From Sphingobium sp. Cam5-1 (GTDB lineage Bacteria > Pseudomonadota > Alphaproteobacteria > Sphingomonadales > Sphingomonadaceae), in assembly GCF_015693305.1 (NCBI RefSeq), contig NZ_CP065138.1, positions 744,001 to 808,000 of the forward strand: 64,000 nucleotides of DNA, written 5' to 3'. Below, piece after piece: positions 54,202 to 64,000 of this stretch; position 1 is the stretch's first letter, and each line of letters begins with the position of its first letter. A model generated the notes under the pieces. That model had not been told where the DNA came from. It saw nothing but the letters and a program-made list of their open reading frames with translations, and searched no databases. A program made the position numbers and the translations under genes.

Positions 54202-54435
54202 ATGAGTGAGACCGCGGATCGCGTTAAGAAAATCGTCGTCGAACATCTGGGCGTCGAAGCCGAAAAGGTGACCGAGGATGCAAGCTTCATCGATGATCTG
54301 GGCGCAGACAGCCTCGACATCGTTGAGCTGGTGATGGCGTTCGAAGAAGAATTCGGCGTGGAAATCCCTGACGACGCCGCCGAAAAGATCGGCACCGTCA
54401 AGGATGCGATCGATTATATCGACAGCAAGCAGTAA
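54202..54435 (+). CDS. acpP: Acyl carrier protein
   Basis: 77 residues, acidic, four helices. Phosphopantetheine attaches to Ser37 in [18 protein letters not shown]. Starts [21 protein letters not shown]. About 190 bases follow fabG and 174 precede fabF, so this abundant protein probably has its own promoter and a processed message. Confidence 0.97.
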   Translation: MSETADRVKKIVVEHLGVEAEKVTEDASFIDDLGADSLDIVELVMAFEEEFGVEIPDDAAEKIGTVKDAIDYIDSKQ

Positions 54436-54487
54436 GAATGTTGTGTGGCTGACCGGGGGTCGGCTGCCTGCGTTTTTTGAAGGAAAT

Positions 54488-54528
54488 GGCTCCTCCTGTC
54501 CGGCGAATCCGGTCTTGGGGAGCCTTTT
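54488..54528 (+). terminator. Candidate partial terminator between acpP and fabF
   Basis: GGCTCC (54488-54493) pairs with GGAGCC (54519-54524), extended by TCC/GGT-like wobble pairs and an inner CCGG palindrome, followed by four T. A moderate hairpin that could let acpP be expressed above fabF by read-through. Confidence 0.5.
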
Positions 54529-54609
54529 CGTATCTGGTGCACCGTTCACAAGCGCTCTCGAAGCAGCTAAGGAGCGGCCCAAACCTATGAAGATTTTCGG
54601 AGCAGATAT

Positions 54610-55869
54610 ATGCGTCGCGTTGTCGTAACCGGCCTCGGCATGGTGAGCCCGCTTGGCGGGAATGTCGAAACTACCTGGAAGAACATCCTTGCTTCGAAGT
54701 CCGGCGCTGCGACGATCGCGCGCTTTGACGCCAGCGAATATAAGTGCCGCATCGCCTGCGAAGTGAAGCCCGCGGACCATGAATATGGCTATGATCCGGG
54801 CCTGGATGTCGATCACAAGATCCAGCGCCAGGTCGATCCTTTCATTGTCTATGGCATTTCCGCCGCCAGCCAGGCGCTGCGTGATGCGGGCCTCGACAAT
54901 ATGAGCGAGGAAGAGCGTCTGCGCGCCGGTTGCTCGATCGGGTCGGGGATCGGTGGCCTGCCGGGCATCGAAAGCGAATCGCTGGTATTGGCCAACAAGG
55001 GGCCGAGCCGCGTTAGCCCGCACTTCGTCCATGGCCGCCTCATCAACCTGATTTCCGGTCAGGTTTCGATCAAATATGGCCTCATGGGTCCCAACCATGC
55101 GGTGGTCACCGCCTGCTCGACCGGTGCGCACTCGATCGGCGACGCCGCGCGCATGATCGCGATGGACGACGCCGACGTCATGCTGGCGGGTGGCGCCGAA
55201 AGCGCGATCTGCCCGATCGGCATTGCCGGTTTTGCTCAGGCGCGCGCGCTGTCGACCGCCTTCAACGACACGCCCGAAAAAGCCAGCCGCCCCTATGACG
55301 TCAACCGCGACGGCTTCGTCATGGGTGAAGGCGCGGGCGTTGTCGTGCTCGAAGAATATGAGCATGCCAAGAAGCGCGGCGCGCACATCTATGCCGAAGT
55401 CATCGGCTATGGGCTGTCCGGCGACGCCTATCACGTCACTGCTCCGCATCCAGAGGGTAGCGGCGGCTACCGTTCGATGGAAATGGCGCTCAAAAAGTCC
55501 GGCCTCAGCCTCGCCGACATCGACTATGTGAATGCCCACGGCACCTCGACCCCGCTCGGCGACGAGTTGGAGCTGGGCGCGGTAAAGCGGCTGTTCGGTG
55601 ACAATATCTCGACCATGTCGATGAGCAGCACCAAGTCGGCGATTGGCCACCTTCTCGGCGGCGCGGGCGCGGTGGAAAGCATCTTCTGCATCCTCGCCAT
55701 CCGCGACCAGATCGTACCGCCCACGCTCAACCTTGATGAGCCGAGCGAAAGCTGCGCGGGCGTCGACCTCGTCCCGCATGTGGCGAAGGAGCGGAAGGTC
55801 CGCGCCGTCCTCAACAACAGCTTCGGCTTCGGCGGCACCAACGCGTCGCTCATCATGAAGGCGATCTGA
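54610..55869 (+). CDS. fabF: Beta-ketoacyl-ACP synthase II
   Basis: 419 residues, condensing enzyme of fatty acid elongation. RRVVVTGLGMVSPLGGNVETTW; nucleophile Cys in VTACSTGAHSIGDAARMI; active-site His in NAHGTSTPLGD and in SAIGHLLGGAGAVES; NNSFGFGGTNASLI at the end. Complete. mltG follows after 10 bases. Confidence 0.97.
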   Translation: MRRVVVTGLGMVSPLGGNVETTWKNILASKSGAATIARFDASEYKCRIACEVKPADHEYGYDPGLDVDHKIQRQVDPFIVYGISAASQALRDAGLDNMSEEERLRAGCSIGSGIGGLPGIESESLVLANKGPSRVSPHFVHGRLINLISGQVSIKYGLMGPNHAVVTACSTGAHSIGDAARMIAMDDADVMLAGGAESAICPIGIAGFAQARALSTAFNDTPEKASRPYDVNRDGFVMGEGAGVVVLEEYEHAKKRGAHIYAEVIGYGLSGDAYHVTAPHPEGSGGYRSMEMALKKSGLSLADIDYVNAHGTSTPLGDELELGAVKRLFGDNISTMSMSSTKSAIGHLLGGAGAVESIFCILAIRDQIVPPTLNLDEPSESCAGVDLVPHVAKERKVRAVLNNSFGFGGTNASLIMKAI

Positions 55870-55879
55870 GGACAAAGCC

Positions 55880-56851
55880 ATGCGGCGGTTCGGGCTGGTT
55901 ATCCTTGCGATCGGCCTGGCCGTCGCCGCCTTCGTGGCGTTCCGCTTCGTATATGGCTGGACCGAAGCGGGGCCTGCGCCGCGCGACATAACGGTCGTCG
56001 TCCCCGATGGAGCGACCGTAGCGGACGCCGCCGTCCTCTTGAAACAGGCGGGTGCGGTGCGTTCAGCAGACGCATTCCTCACCCGGACTAAGGTGTTCGG
56101 GCGTGGAAAGTCGATCAAGGCGGGCGAATTCCTGATCCCCAAGGGCGCCAGCAACGCCGACATCTTCTCGATCCTTCAAGGCGGCAAGACGCTGACACGG
56201 CTGGTCACCATACCGGAGGGAATGCCTTCCATCATGGTTCATGAACGGCTGATGGCGAATGACGAGTTGACCGGCGATGTCTCGGTCCCCGCCGAGGGCA
56301 GCGTGCTTCCCGACAGCTATGCGTTTGACAAGGGCGAAAGCCGGGCCGCTGTGCTCAAACGCATGCAGGACGCGATGACGCGCACTCTCGCCAAGCTATG
56401 GGCCGAACGCGCGCCCAATAGCGTGGCGAAATCACCCAGCGAAGCGATCATCCTTGCCAGCATCGTGGAAAAGGAAACCGCGGTCCCTGCTGAGCGGCCC
56501 ACCGTCGCGGGCGTCTATGGCAACCGCCTGAAGGCCGGGATGATGCTTCAGGCAGACCCGACCATCATCTATCCGATCACCAAGGGCAAGCCGCTCGGCC
56601 GCCGTATCAAAAAGTCGGAGATCGCTGCGGTCAACGACTATAACACTTATGCGATGACCGGACTTCCCAAGGGGCCGATCGCCAACCCCGGCAAGCTGTC
56701 GATCCTGGCCGTGCTGCATCCCGCCGAAACAAAGGCGCTCTATTTCGTCGCTGACGGAAAAGGCGGCCACATCTTCGCCGACACGCTCCAGCAGCATAAT
56801 GAGAATGTCCGCAAATGGTTCGAAATCCGCCGCGCGCGCGGGGAGCTTTAA
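55880..56851 (+). CDS. mltG: Endolytic murein transglycosylase
   Basis: 323 residues. One N-terminal membrane helix (RFGLVILAIGLAVAAFVAFRFV), then a LysM-like region and the YceG domain with KAGEFLIPKGASNADIF, the catalytic Glu in ASIVEKETAVPAERPTVA, ADPTIIYPIT and TYAMTGLPKGPIANPG. Cleaves nascent glycan strands and sets their length. Downstream of fabF as in many Gram-negatives; a palindromic repeat follows the stop. Confidence 0.95.
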   Translation: MRRFGLVILAIGLAVAAFVAFRFVYGWTEAGPAPRDITVVVPDGATVADAAVLLKQAGAVRSADAFLTRTKVFGRGKSIKAGEFLIPKGASNADIFSILQGGKTLTRLVTIPEGMPSIMVHERLMANDELTGDVSVPAEGSVLPDSYAFDKGESRAAVLKRMQDAMTRTLAKLWAERAPNSVAKSPSEAIILASIVEKETAVPAERPTVAGVYGNRLKAGMMLQADPTIIYPITKGKPLGRRIKKSEIAAVNDYNTYAMTGLPKGPIANPGKLSILAVLHPAETKALYFVADGKGGHIFADTLQQHNENVRKWFEIRRARGEL

Positions 56852-56863
56852 GAGTGTTGTAAA

Positions 56864-56923
56864 TCCTCCCTACGCCAAAGGCGTGGGGAGGGGGACCGCC
56901 GCAAAGCGGTGGTGGAGGGGAAA
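56864..56923. repeat. Palindromic repeat family B, copy 2
   Basis: TCCTCCCTACGCC/GGCGTGGGGAG hairpin then ACCGCCGC/GCGGTGGT hairpin and GGAGGGG. The reverse complement of 305-368 has the same order with different but still complementary stem bases. Lies between mltG (plus) and a convergent gene (minus). Confidence 0.85.
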
Positions 56924-56941
56924 TAGCACCCTTCCGCCAAC

Positions 56942-57361
56942 TCACCGCAGCACACCCCGCGCCCTCAACCGCACGGCATAAAACAACTGCCCAACCGCAA
57001 TGGCGAATATTACCGCCGGAAACACCGCCGCCACCGCGCCCTTCACCGCCCACAAATCGGTGCCCAAAAAGCTGTACCCGAACTGCATCACGACAGCGAC
57101 CATCGACAGCGCGAACAACGCCACCGCCGCCGCCTTCCGCAGCAACAATAGCATGGCTCCGGCTGTCCCCGCGCCCACCGCGACGGCATAGGCCGCCCAA
57201 GCCCAATCCGGCATCTCTGCAAAGATGCGAGCGGTGTAGGGATCGCTTTTCGCCAGCGCCGCCAGATCAGCGCCATATTGCATGGCAAAGGCCGCCACGC
57301 CGATCAAATTCCAGATCAGCAGGCCGATTGCGATGAATTTGAAGGATCGTGACGCGCTCAT
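56942..57361 (-). CDS. Four-helix membrane protein of unknown function
   Basis: 139 residues with four hydrophobic segments (KFIAIGLLIWNLIGVAAFAMQYG, AAYAVAVGAGTAGAMLLLL, VALFALSMVAVVMQFGYSFL, VFPAVIFAIAVGQLFYAVRL) and a short acidic loop (PYTARIFAEMPDWAW). Sequence resembles small sugar-transport-like or DUF-type membrane proteins but no family is clear. Divergent from the peroxiredoxin by about 95 bases. Confidence 0.7.
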   Translation of the reverse strand: MSASRSFKFIAIGLLIWNLIGVAAFAMQYGADLAALAKSDPYTARIFAEMPDWAWAAYAVAVGAGTAGAMLLLLRKAAAVALFALSMVAVVMQFGYSFLGTDLWAVKGAVAAVFPAVIFAIAVGQLFYAVRLRARGVLR

Positions 57362-57457
57362 ATGAGTTTTCCCTCCCTGAAGCCTTTGCCCACGTAGCCG
57401 ACCATCATATAGATGCGCTTCACCGCGTGAAAGCGATGCTGACCGGGAGATGATGAA

Positions 57458-57997
<540 letters not shown>

Positions 57998-58034
57998 AGG
58001 CACGGGCACCGCGCCGATCCTATTAACGGCGCTT

Positions 58035-58526
58035 ATGGGAGCGGAGGACTTCGCCTGGGCGGATGGGCTGCGCCGCGCCCATTTCCCGCCGGAGCGCAAT
58101 AAGGTGCCCGCGCATATTTCGCTGTTCCATCATCTGCCGCCGACCCTGCTGCCGGAACTGAGCGACAGGATGAAAGGGCTGTGTGCCGGGGCACCGCCGC
58201 TCGCGATGATAACCGGCGTCATGTTGCTCGGCCGGGGCGTCGCGTTCGACGTGCGCAGTGACGGCCTGCTCGCTATCCGGGACGAACTGGCCGAAGCTTT
58301 TCGCGGCTTGCTCACCCCGCAGGATCAAGCGCGTGCCCGCCTGCACATCACTGTCCAGAACAAGGTGGAGCCTTCGGTCGCTCGCGCACTTGCCGATCAG
58401 CTGAAGGCAGAGTTTCGTCCCCGCCCGCTCCGCATCGTGGGTCTAGCCGCCTGGCATTATCGTGACGGTGGATCGTGGGACCTCGCCAAGAAAGTCAGCT
58501 TTCGCTCTGCCCGCATTCTAACATAG
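58035..58526 (+). CDS. 2'-5' RNA ligase / cyclic phosphodiesterase family protein
   Basis: 163 residues from ATG 58035. Two H-x-[TS] motifs of the 2H superfamily: AHISLFHHL and LHITVQNKV; the first is weakly preceded by RRAHFPPERNK. Relatives act on 2',3'-cyclic phosphates in RNA or nicotinamide nucleotides. Homologous-looking residues continue upstream of the ATG (EGTGTAPILLTAL) in frame to a CTG at 57990 that overlaps the peroxiredoxin stop by 8 bases, so the true start may be non-ATG. Confidence 0.82.
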   Translation: MGAEDFAWADGLRRAHFPPERNKVPAHISLFHHLPPTLLPELSDRMKGLCAGAPPLAMITGVMLLGRGVAFDVRSDGLLAIRDELAEAFRGLLTPQDQARARLHITVQNKVEPSVARALADQLKAEFRPRPLRIVGLAAWHYRDGGSWDLAKKVSFRSARILT

Positions 58527-58574
58527 CTTTGGAAGGGACAGCGGAACCTTGATCGGGCGGTCCGGGCAGCCTAA

Positions 58575-59579
<1,005 letters not shown>

Positions 59580-59583
59580 CATC

Positions 59584-60171
59584 ATGCCCGATCATCCGCG
59601 CGCCGCCCATCTCGATCATCCGGGCGCAACCATCCTGACCTTTGGCGGCAAGACCCCTGTCATCCACCCCAGCGCCTTCATCGCGCCTGGTGCGCGCATC
59701 ATTGGCGATGTGGAGATCGGCCCGGACAGCAGCATCTGGTATAATTGCGTCGTACGCGGCGACGTCAACGCCATCCGCATCGGCGCGCGCACGAATATTC
59801 AGGACGGCAGCGTCATCCACTGCGACGGCCCCGATCCCGCCAAGCCGGACGGCTGGCCCACGATCATCGGCGATGATGTTCTGATCGGCCATATGGCGAT
59901 GATCCACGGTTGCGGACTCAAGGACCGGGCGTTCGTCGGCCTCGGCGCGGTGGTGATGAACGGCTGCGTGATCGAAAGCGACGCGATGCTGGCCGCCGGA
60001 GCGCTGCTATCGCCAAACCGCACAGTTCCGCACCGCCAGCTCTGGACCGGCCGCCCGGCCAAATATGTGCGCGACTTGAGCGATGAAGCGCTGATCGACA
60101 TGCGCGAAGGCGTTGACCGCTATGTCCACAATGCAAAGGCGCACAAGGGCGCATTGAAGTCTGACGGCTGA
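59584..60171 (+). CDS. Gamma carbonic anhydrase family protein
   Basis: 195 residues of left-handed beta-helix hexapeptide repeats (HPSAFIAPGARIIGDVEIGPDSSIWYNCVVRGDVNAIRIGARTNIQDGS split over several turns). Zinc-ligand histidines are expected at the SVIHCDG, IGHMAMIHGC positions. YrdA/PaaY-like proteins may be carbonic anhydrases or acyl-CoA-related enzymes. The ATG at 59584 was chosen; an in-frame ATG at 59530 lies in hemB. Confidence 0.9.
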   Translation: MPDHPRAAHLDHPGATILTFGGKTPVIHPSAFIAPGARIIGDVEIGPDSSIWYNCVVRGDVNAIRIGARTNIQDGSVIHCDGPDPAKPDGWPTIIGDDVLIGHMAMIHGCGLKDRAFVGLGAVVMNGCVIESDAMLAAGALLSPNRTVPHRQLWTGRPAKYVRDLSDEALIDMREGVDRYVHNAKAHKGALKSDG

Positions 60172-60186
60172 ACCACATACTTCCAT

Positions 60187-60261
60187 CCGTTCGCCCTGAG
60201 CTCGTCGAAGGGCTCTATTTCTTTAGAAGGAAAGGGGCCTCGACAAGCTCAGCCCGAACGG
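60187..60261. repeat. Palindromic repeat family A, copy 2
   Basis: Left arm CCGTTCGCCCTGAGCTCGTC then GAAGGGC, right arm GCCTCGACAAGCTCAGCCCG then AACGG, with an AT-rich middle containing TTCTTTAGAAGGAA. Same design as 30143-30221 with changed stem bases. Located between convergent genes (carbonic anhydrase, plus; lipoprotein, minus). Confidence 0.85.
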
Positions 60262-60292
60262 AGACCTAACGTTCGCATATTCCCAAAAAAGC

Positions 60293-60805
60293 TCAAGGCT
60301 GAGCCAACCGCCCCTTCACTGCATCGATCCGGTCATTCTGAGCATCCACGATCGCCAGCGCCACCTTGCGCGCCGCATCGATCTGCTCCACCCCACCTTT
60401 GGCTTGGTCCTCCGCCAGCGCATTGCTGCGCTCGACATAAAGCGTGTCGAGGCTAGCCAGCGCCGAAACGCTATCGTTCCTCGCCGCCTCCAGCGCACTG
60501 ATCGCAAGCTGCGCCGTGACCCAGGACTCGCTGGACACCGCCGCGCCCGAAGCAGCCCGCGTTGCCCGATCCGCGCCGGGCCATGCCTTATCGAACGCCG
60601 CATTGCCCGCCTGTGCCTGCGCCGCAAGTCGGTCAACCTGCGCCAGCAACGCCGGATCAGCCGCGATCGGTGCCGGAGGAGCCGGAGCTTCTCCCACTGG
60701 CGCATTCTCCATCGCCCGCTTGGCGAGTGAAGGATAGCCCGTCAGCGTCCCGGCACAGCCAGAAAGGAAAAGGGCGATGGAAGGGAGCAGCCGACGCAGG
60801 ATCAT
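60293..60805 (-). CDS. Putative lipoprotein of unknown function
   Basis: 170 residues. Lipoprotein signal RRLLPSIALFLSGCAGTLTG with lipobox L-S-G-C. The mature part is Ala/Asp/Glu-rich and helical (DRLAAQAQAGNAAFDKAWPGADRATR, ISALEAARNDSVSALASLDTLY), with no named domain. A coiled-coil outer-membrane lipoprotein is possible. Divergence from the eda end: convergent/tandem spacing of 50 bases. Confidence 0.75.
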   Translation of the reverse strand: MILRRLLPSIALFLSGCAGTLTGYPSLAKRAMENAPVGEAPAPPAPIAADPALLAQVDRLAAQAQAGNAAFDKAWPGADRATRAASGAAVSSESWVTAQLAISALEAARNDSVSALASLDTLYVERSNALAEDQAKGGVEQIDAARKVALAIVDAQNDRIDAVKGRLAQP

Positions 60806-60858
60806 GGCGCTGATCTAGGGCGGGAAATCCCGCCGCGCAATGGCGTCAGCGCGAAACG

Positions 60859-61476
60859 TCAGCGCGGCAGCGCCGCCGCCTCACGTGCCAAAGCCTCGAT
60901 CTTCGCGGCATCGGCCGGCCCCTTGGGCACGACCCAGCTTCCGCCGACGCACTTCACAAAGGGTTCGGCCAGCCATTTGGGCGCGCTTTCCGCCGTAATG
61001 CCGCCCGTCGGGCAAAAGCGCGCGACATGCAGGGGCGCGGCCAGTGCCTTCAAAGCGGGCAGCCCGCCTGAAGTCTCCGCCGGGAAAAATTTGAAATGGG
61101 TAAGGCCCAGGTCCAGTCCGCGCATGATGTCGCCCGCCGTGGCCGTTCCGGGAAGAAACGGCACCCGTGCCGCGACCGCCGCCTTGCCCAGCGGTTCAGT
61201 GAGGCCGGGGCTAACGATGAACCGTGCGCCTGCCTCCATCGCCGCGTCCAGCTGCGATGGGTTCAACACGGTGCCAGCGCCGACCACCGCACCCTCCACC
61301 TTCGCCATCTCGCGGATCACGTCCAGCGCAGCGGGCGTGCGCAGCGTGACTTCCAGCGCAGGCAGGCCGCCCTTCACCAACGCTTGCGCGATGGGCAGCG
61401 CGTCCTCCACCCGATCCACCACCAGCACCGGGATGACCGGCGCCAGCTCCATGACCTGTTCAACGCTGAGCGACAT
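60859..61476 (-). CDS. eda: KDPG/KHG aldolase
   Basis: 205-residue class I aldolase splitting 2-keto-3-deoxy-6-phosphogluconate into pyruvate and glyceraldehyde-3-phosphate, the last step of the Entner-Doudoroff pathway. Schiff-base lysine in LTHFKFFPAETSGG, acidic residue in ALEVTLRTPAAL, and FCPTGGITAES. Overlaps glk by one base (TAATG at 61474-61478). Confidence 0.95.
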   Translation of the reverse strand: MSLSVEQVMELAPVIPVLVVDRVEDALPIAQALVKGGLPALEVTLRTPAALDVIREMAKVEGAVVGAGTVLNPSQLDAAMEAGARFIVSPGLTEPLGKAAVAARVPFLPGTATAGDIMRGLDLGLTHFKFFPAETSGGLPALKALAAPLHVARFCPTGGITAESAPKWLAEPFVKCVGGSWVVPKGPADAAKIEALAREAAALPR

Positions 61477-62450
61477 TATTTCTTCTCCCGAAAGGCGGCG
61501 GCCGCCCCGTAAAGTCCAATCTCTTCATGCACCGCCAGCCGGATCGGCACCGTCGCCATCAGGCTTTCGAACCGCCCCTTGGCGATGAAGCGTCGATGAA
61601 AGCCGCTCTGTGGCAGCAAGCCGCGCATCCGCTGCGTCAGTCCGCCTGCCAGCACGACCGCGTTCGGCCCCTGCGCCAGCGCCAGGTCGCCCACGACCGA
61701 TCCATAGCAAAGGCACAAGCGATCGAACGCCGCACGGGCGAACTCGTCCGTGCCGTCAATGGCTGCCTGCCACAATTCGGCGTCTTCCATCAGGATGACG
61801 CGGTCATGACCGATGGTTGCCATTGCTTTGTAGATATTGTTGAGGCCCGGCCCTGACACAATCCGCTCGGTCGACACGCGCAGGAACTTGTCGCGCAGAT
61901 AGGCGAGGATCTTTTCCTCCATCGTGTCGAGCGGTGCGAAGTCGATATGCCCGCCTTCGGTCGCGATTACGTGCGGCTCGCCATCGTCGAATGCGATCAT
62001 CGCGACGCCCAGGCCTGTGCCCGGACCCACCACAGTCACGCCGCCGTCGCGGGGGAATGGCCGGTCCTGCCCGAACAGCAGCGGCAGATTGTCGTCCGGC
62101 AGGCGCGCGACGGCATGCGCCACCGCTTCGAAATCATTGACCAGCCGCATCTGCTTCAGGCCCAGTTCCTCGTCCAGCGTGTCGGGCCGGATCATCCAGC
62201 TGCTATTGGTCAGCTTGATAACATCGCGCCCGATCGCGGTGGCGAAGGCGATCGATGCCGCCTTGGGCAGATTGCCGCCTTCATCATGCGCGAAAGCGGC
62301 CCAACAGGCTTGCAGGCTGGGAAAGTCAGCGACCTTGTATTTCCGCACCTTGCCCAACGTGGGCACGTTCCGCGCGCTCAGTTTGGCGCGTGCAAAGCGG
62401 GCGTTGGTTCCGCCAATGTCGGCGGCGATGATGTCGGTCATTCTGGGCAT
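61476..62450 (-). CDS. glk: Glucokinase
   Basis: 324 residues, ROK-independent Glk family. DIGGTNARFARAKL at the N-terminus (phosphate loop), TNSSWMI, GPGTGLGVAMI and ATEGGHIDFAP are diagnostic. Phosphorylates glucose to G6P for the Entner-Doudoroff route. Between edd and eda on the minus strand, starting about 100 bases after the edd stop across a palindromic repeat. Confidence 0.94.
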   Translation of the reverse strand: MPRMTDIIAADIGGTNARFARAKLSARNVPTLGKVRKYKVADFPSLQACWAAFAHDEGGNLPKAASIAFATAIGRDVIKLTNSSWMIRPDTLDEELGLKQMRLVNDFEAVAHAVARLPDDNLPLLFGQDRPFPRDGGVTVVGPGTGLGVAMIAFDDGEPHVIATEGGHIDFAPLDTMEEKILAYLRDKFLRVSTERIVSGPGLNNIYKAMATIGHDRVILMEDAELWQAAIDGTDEFARAAFDRLCLCYGSVVGDLALAQGPNAVVLAGGLTQRMRGLLPQSGFHRRFIAKGRFESLMATVPIRLAVHEEIGLYGAAAAFREKK

Positions 62451-62463
62451 CCCATTTATTCTA

Positions 62464-62544
62464 CGTCATGCCAGCGAACGCTGGCATCTCGGGCGAGAGG
62501 GCACGGCCCAGCCTCACGAGATCCCAGCTTGCGCTGGGATGACG
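62464..62544. repeat. Palindromic repeat family D between edd and glk
   Basis: GTCATGCCAGCGAACGCTGGCATCTC at the left, GAGATCCCAGCTTGCGCTGGGATGAC at the right: each arm is a short hairpin, and the arms are complementary to one another. This is the widespread proteobacterial GTCATnCCAGCG-type repeat. It may shape edd/glk expression ratios by acting as a stem in the message. Confidence 0.8.
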
Positions 62545-62549
62545 GCTAG

Positions 62550-64000
62550 TCAAAGTTCACTTTCCATTGCCGCCAGCACCGGCGAAGCGCCCTGTTCCGC
62601 CAGATCGCTATGATGGCGGAACAGCGCAAACAGCTCACGGCCCGTGTCATAGGGCGGGGGCGGCGGGACGGGCATGTCCCGCGCTTCCCACTCCGCCGCG
62701 TCGACCAGCGCTTCGATTATGCCCTTGTCGGCGCACACCCGCACCATGTCGCCATCGCGCAGCTTGGCGATCGGCCCGCCGCCCAAAGCTTCAGGCGACA
62801 GGTGAATAGCAGCAGGCACCTTCCCCGAAGCCCCCGACATGCGCCCGTCCGTCAGCAGCGCCACGCGAAACCCGCGATCCTGCAAAACGCCCAGCGCCGG
62901 GGTCAGCTTGTGCAATTCCGGCATCCCGTTCGCGCGCGGTCCCTGGAATCGGACCACGACTACAACGTCGCGTTCCAACTCACCCGCCTTGAAGGCGCGC
63001 AGCACATCATCCTGATCGTGGAATACGGCCGCCGGAGCCTCGATGGTCCAGCGTTCCTTCTCGACCGCGCTCACTTTCATGACGCAGCGGCCCAGATTGC
63101 CCGCCAGCAGGCGCATGCCGCCATCAGGGCTGAACGCACTGGATACCGGCCGCAGGATGGCGTCATCGCGCGATACCGGAACGTCGCGCCATTGCAGCGC
63201 TTCATCCTCCAGCACCGGCTCCTTGCCATAATCGGTCAGGTCGGCCCGAGCGACCGTCATGATGTCCCGGTGTAGCAGGCCGTTGTCCAGCAGTTCGCGG
63301 ATGACGAAAGACATGCCGCCAGCCATGTGGAAATTATTCACATCGCCCGCGCCATTGGGATAGACCCGCGCCAGCAGCGGCACCACGTCGGAAATCTCCG
63401 CAAAGTCAGTCCAATCGACGCTGATCCCTGCCGCCCGCGCTATCGCTGGCACATGGATCGCATGGTTGGTCGATCCACCGGTAGCCATCAGGCCGATGAT
63501 CGCGTTGACGATCGCCTTCTCATCGATGCAAAGGCCGAGCGGCCGATAATCATCGCCGTCCCAGCCGATGCTCGCCAACCGATGCACCGCCGCCCGCGTC
63601 AGTTCGCTGCGCAGCTTCGTGCCCGGATTGACGAAGGACGCGCAGGGCATGTGCAGCCCCATCACTTCCATCATCATCTGGTTGCTGTTGGCCGTGCCGT
63701 AGAATGTGCAGGTCCCCGCGCCATGATAGCTGGCGCTTTCCGATTCCAGCAGCTCATCCTTGCCGACCTTGCCCTCAGTATAAAGCTGGCGGATGCGCAC
63801 CTTTTCCTTGTTGGCGAGGCCCGATGGCATCGGCCCTGCGGGAATCAGGATCGTCGGCAGATGCCCGAAACGCAGCGCCCCGATCAGCAGTCCCGGCACG
63901 ATCTTGTCGCATATGCCCAGCAGCGCCGCGCCCTCGAACATCGCATGGCTCAGCGCGATCGCGGTCGCCAGCGCGATCGTGTCGCGGGAAAAGAGCGACA
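62550..64000 (-). CDS. edd: Phosphogluconate dehydratase, C-terminal part
   Basis: Dehydrates 6-phosphogluconate to KDPG, first specific Entner-Doudoroff step; IlvD/Edd family [4Fe-4S] enzyme. The gene runs off the window: the frame is open across the boundary ([26 protein letters not shown] spans it), so about 483 residues are present and the N-terminal portion is missing. Visible features include [47 protein letters not shown] (Cys), [15 protein letters not shown] and [17 protein letters not shown]. Upstream gene beyond the window is probably zwf/pgl by analogy. Confidence 0.93.
   Translation of the reverse strand, partial: SLFSRDTIALATAIALSHAMFEGAALLGICDKIVPGLLIGALRFGHLPTILIPAGPMPSGLANKEKVRIRQLYTEGKVGKDELLESESASYHGAGTCTFYGTANSNQMMMEVMGLHMPCASFVNPGTKLRSELTRAAVHRLASIGWDGDDYRPLGLCIDEKAIVNAIIGLMATGGSTNHAIHVPAIARAAGISVDWTDFAEISDVVPLLARVYPNGAGDVNNFHMAGGMSFVIRELLDNGLLHRDIMTVARADLTDYGKEPVLEDEALQWRDVPVSRDDAILRPVSSAFSPDGGMRLLAGNLGRCVMKVSAVEKERWTIEAPAAVFHDQDDVLRAFKAGELERDVVVVVRFQGPRANGMPELHKLTPALGVLQDRGFRVALLTDGRMSGASGKVPAAIHLSPEALGGGPIAKLRDGDMVRVCADKGIIEALVDAAEWEARDMPVPPPPPYDTGRELFALFRHHSDLAEQGASPVLAAMESEL

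Noticed and set aside
54154..56163. Very long open frame antisense to acpP and fabF
   Set aside because: Crosses two well-identified genes and the intergenic region with no recognisable domain; a shadow of their codon use.

Overview
The window is GC-rich chromosomal DNA from an alphaproteobacterium, most probably a sphingomonad (Sphingobium/Sphingomonas-like). The evidence is a complete Entner-Doudoroff cluster (edd-glk-eda), an alpha-type SspB adaptor, an ATP12-type chaperone gene, DUF1285/DUF2585/DUF808 genes, an EcfG-type general stress promoter, and several families of short palindromic repeats of the kind scattered through sphingomonad genomes. Nearly all of it is tightly packed housekeeping DNA with many 4-base ATGA overlaps. 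I saw no tRNA, rRNA, CRISPR array, prophage, integrase or insertion sequence.

Layout. 1-5.4 kb: end of a TauE/SafE permease, purC, then a trehalose operon on the minus strand (otsB, a GH15 hydrolase whose conserved N-terminus is in a broken frame, otsA). 5.5-9.6 kb: parC and a PAS/GGDEF/EAL protein. 9.6-14 kb: minus-strand GNAT-DUF1285-Nudix-cca run, folB, a 2-oxoglutarate oxygenase. 14-20.8 kb: EVE protein, small secreted proteins, a methyltransferase, an ABC-2 exporter, a small WYL-like protein, a MATE exporter, a DUF808 protein. 20.8-21.9 kb: three small stress-type genes around a symmetric EcfG-like promoter. 21.9-30.1 kb: glutaminyl cyclase, ygfZ, dihydroorotase, RarD-like transporter, and a translationally coupled crcB-rluC-HAD-membrane protein-ATP12 chain. 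30.2-32.8 kb: two L,D-transpeptidases around a small lipoprotein. 32.8-37.5 kb: histone-deacetylase-like protein and the hisB-H-A-F-E operon. 37.6-43.2 kb: sspB, fumC, gmk, a MidA-type methyltransferase and lgt. 43.3-46.6 kb: a PilZ-XRE fusion, the rpsF-rpsR-rplI operon, a BLUF photoreceptor and an RcnB-like protein. 46.7-51.7 kb: a MacAB-type tripartite efflux operon. 51.9-56.9 kb: the fabD-fabG-acpP-fabF-mltG cluster with a GxxExxY gene flanked by inverted repeats lodged between fabD and fabG. 57-60.8 kb: peroxiredoxin, 2'-5' RNA ligase family protein, hemB, gamma carbonic anhydrase. 60.9-64 kb: eda, glk and the 3' part of edd.

The observations most worth following are: the palindromic double EcfG-like box at 21433-21460; the GxxExxY gene bounded by 26-base inverted repeats that supply both its ribosome binding site and its C-terminus; the c-di-GMP-type PilZ domain fused to an XRE DNA-binding domain; the frameshifted N-terminus of the GH15 gene in the trehalose operon; and the fact that four of four copies of two palindromic repeat families lie between convergent gene pairs.
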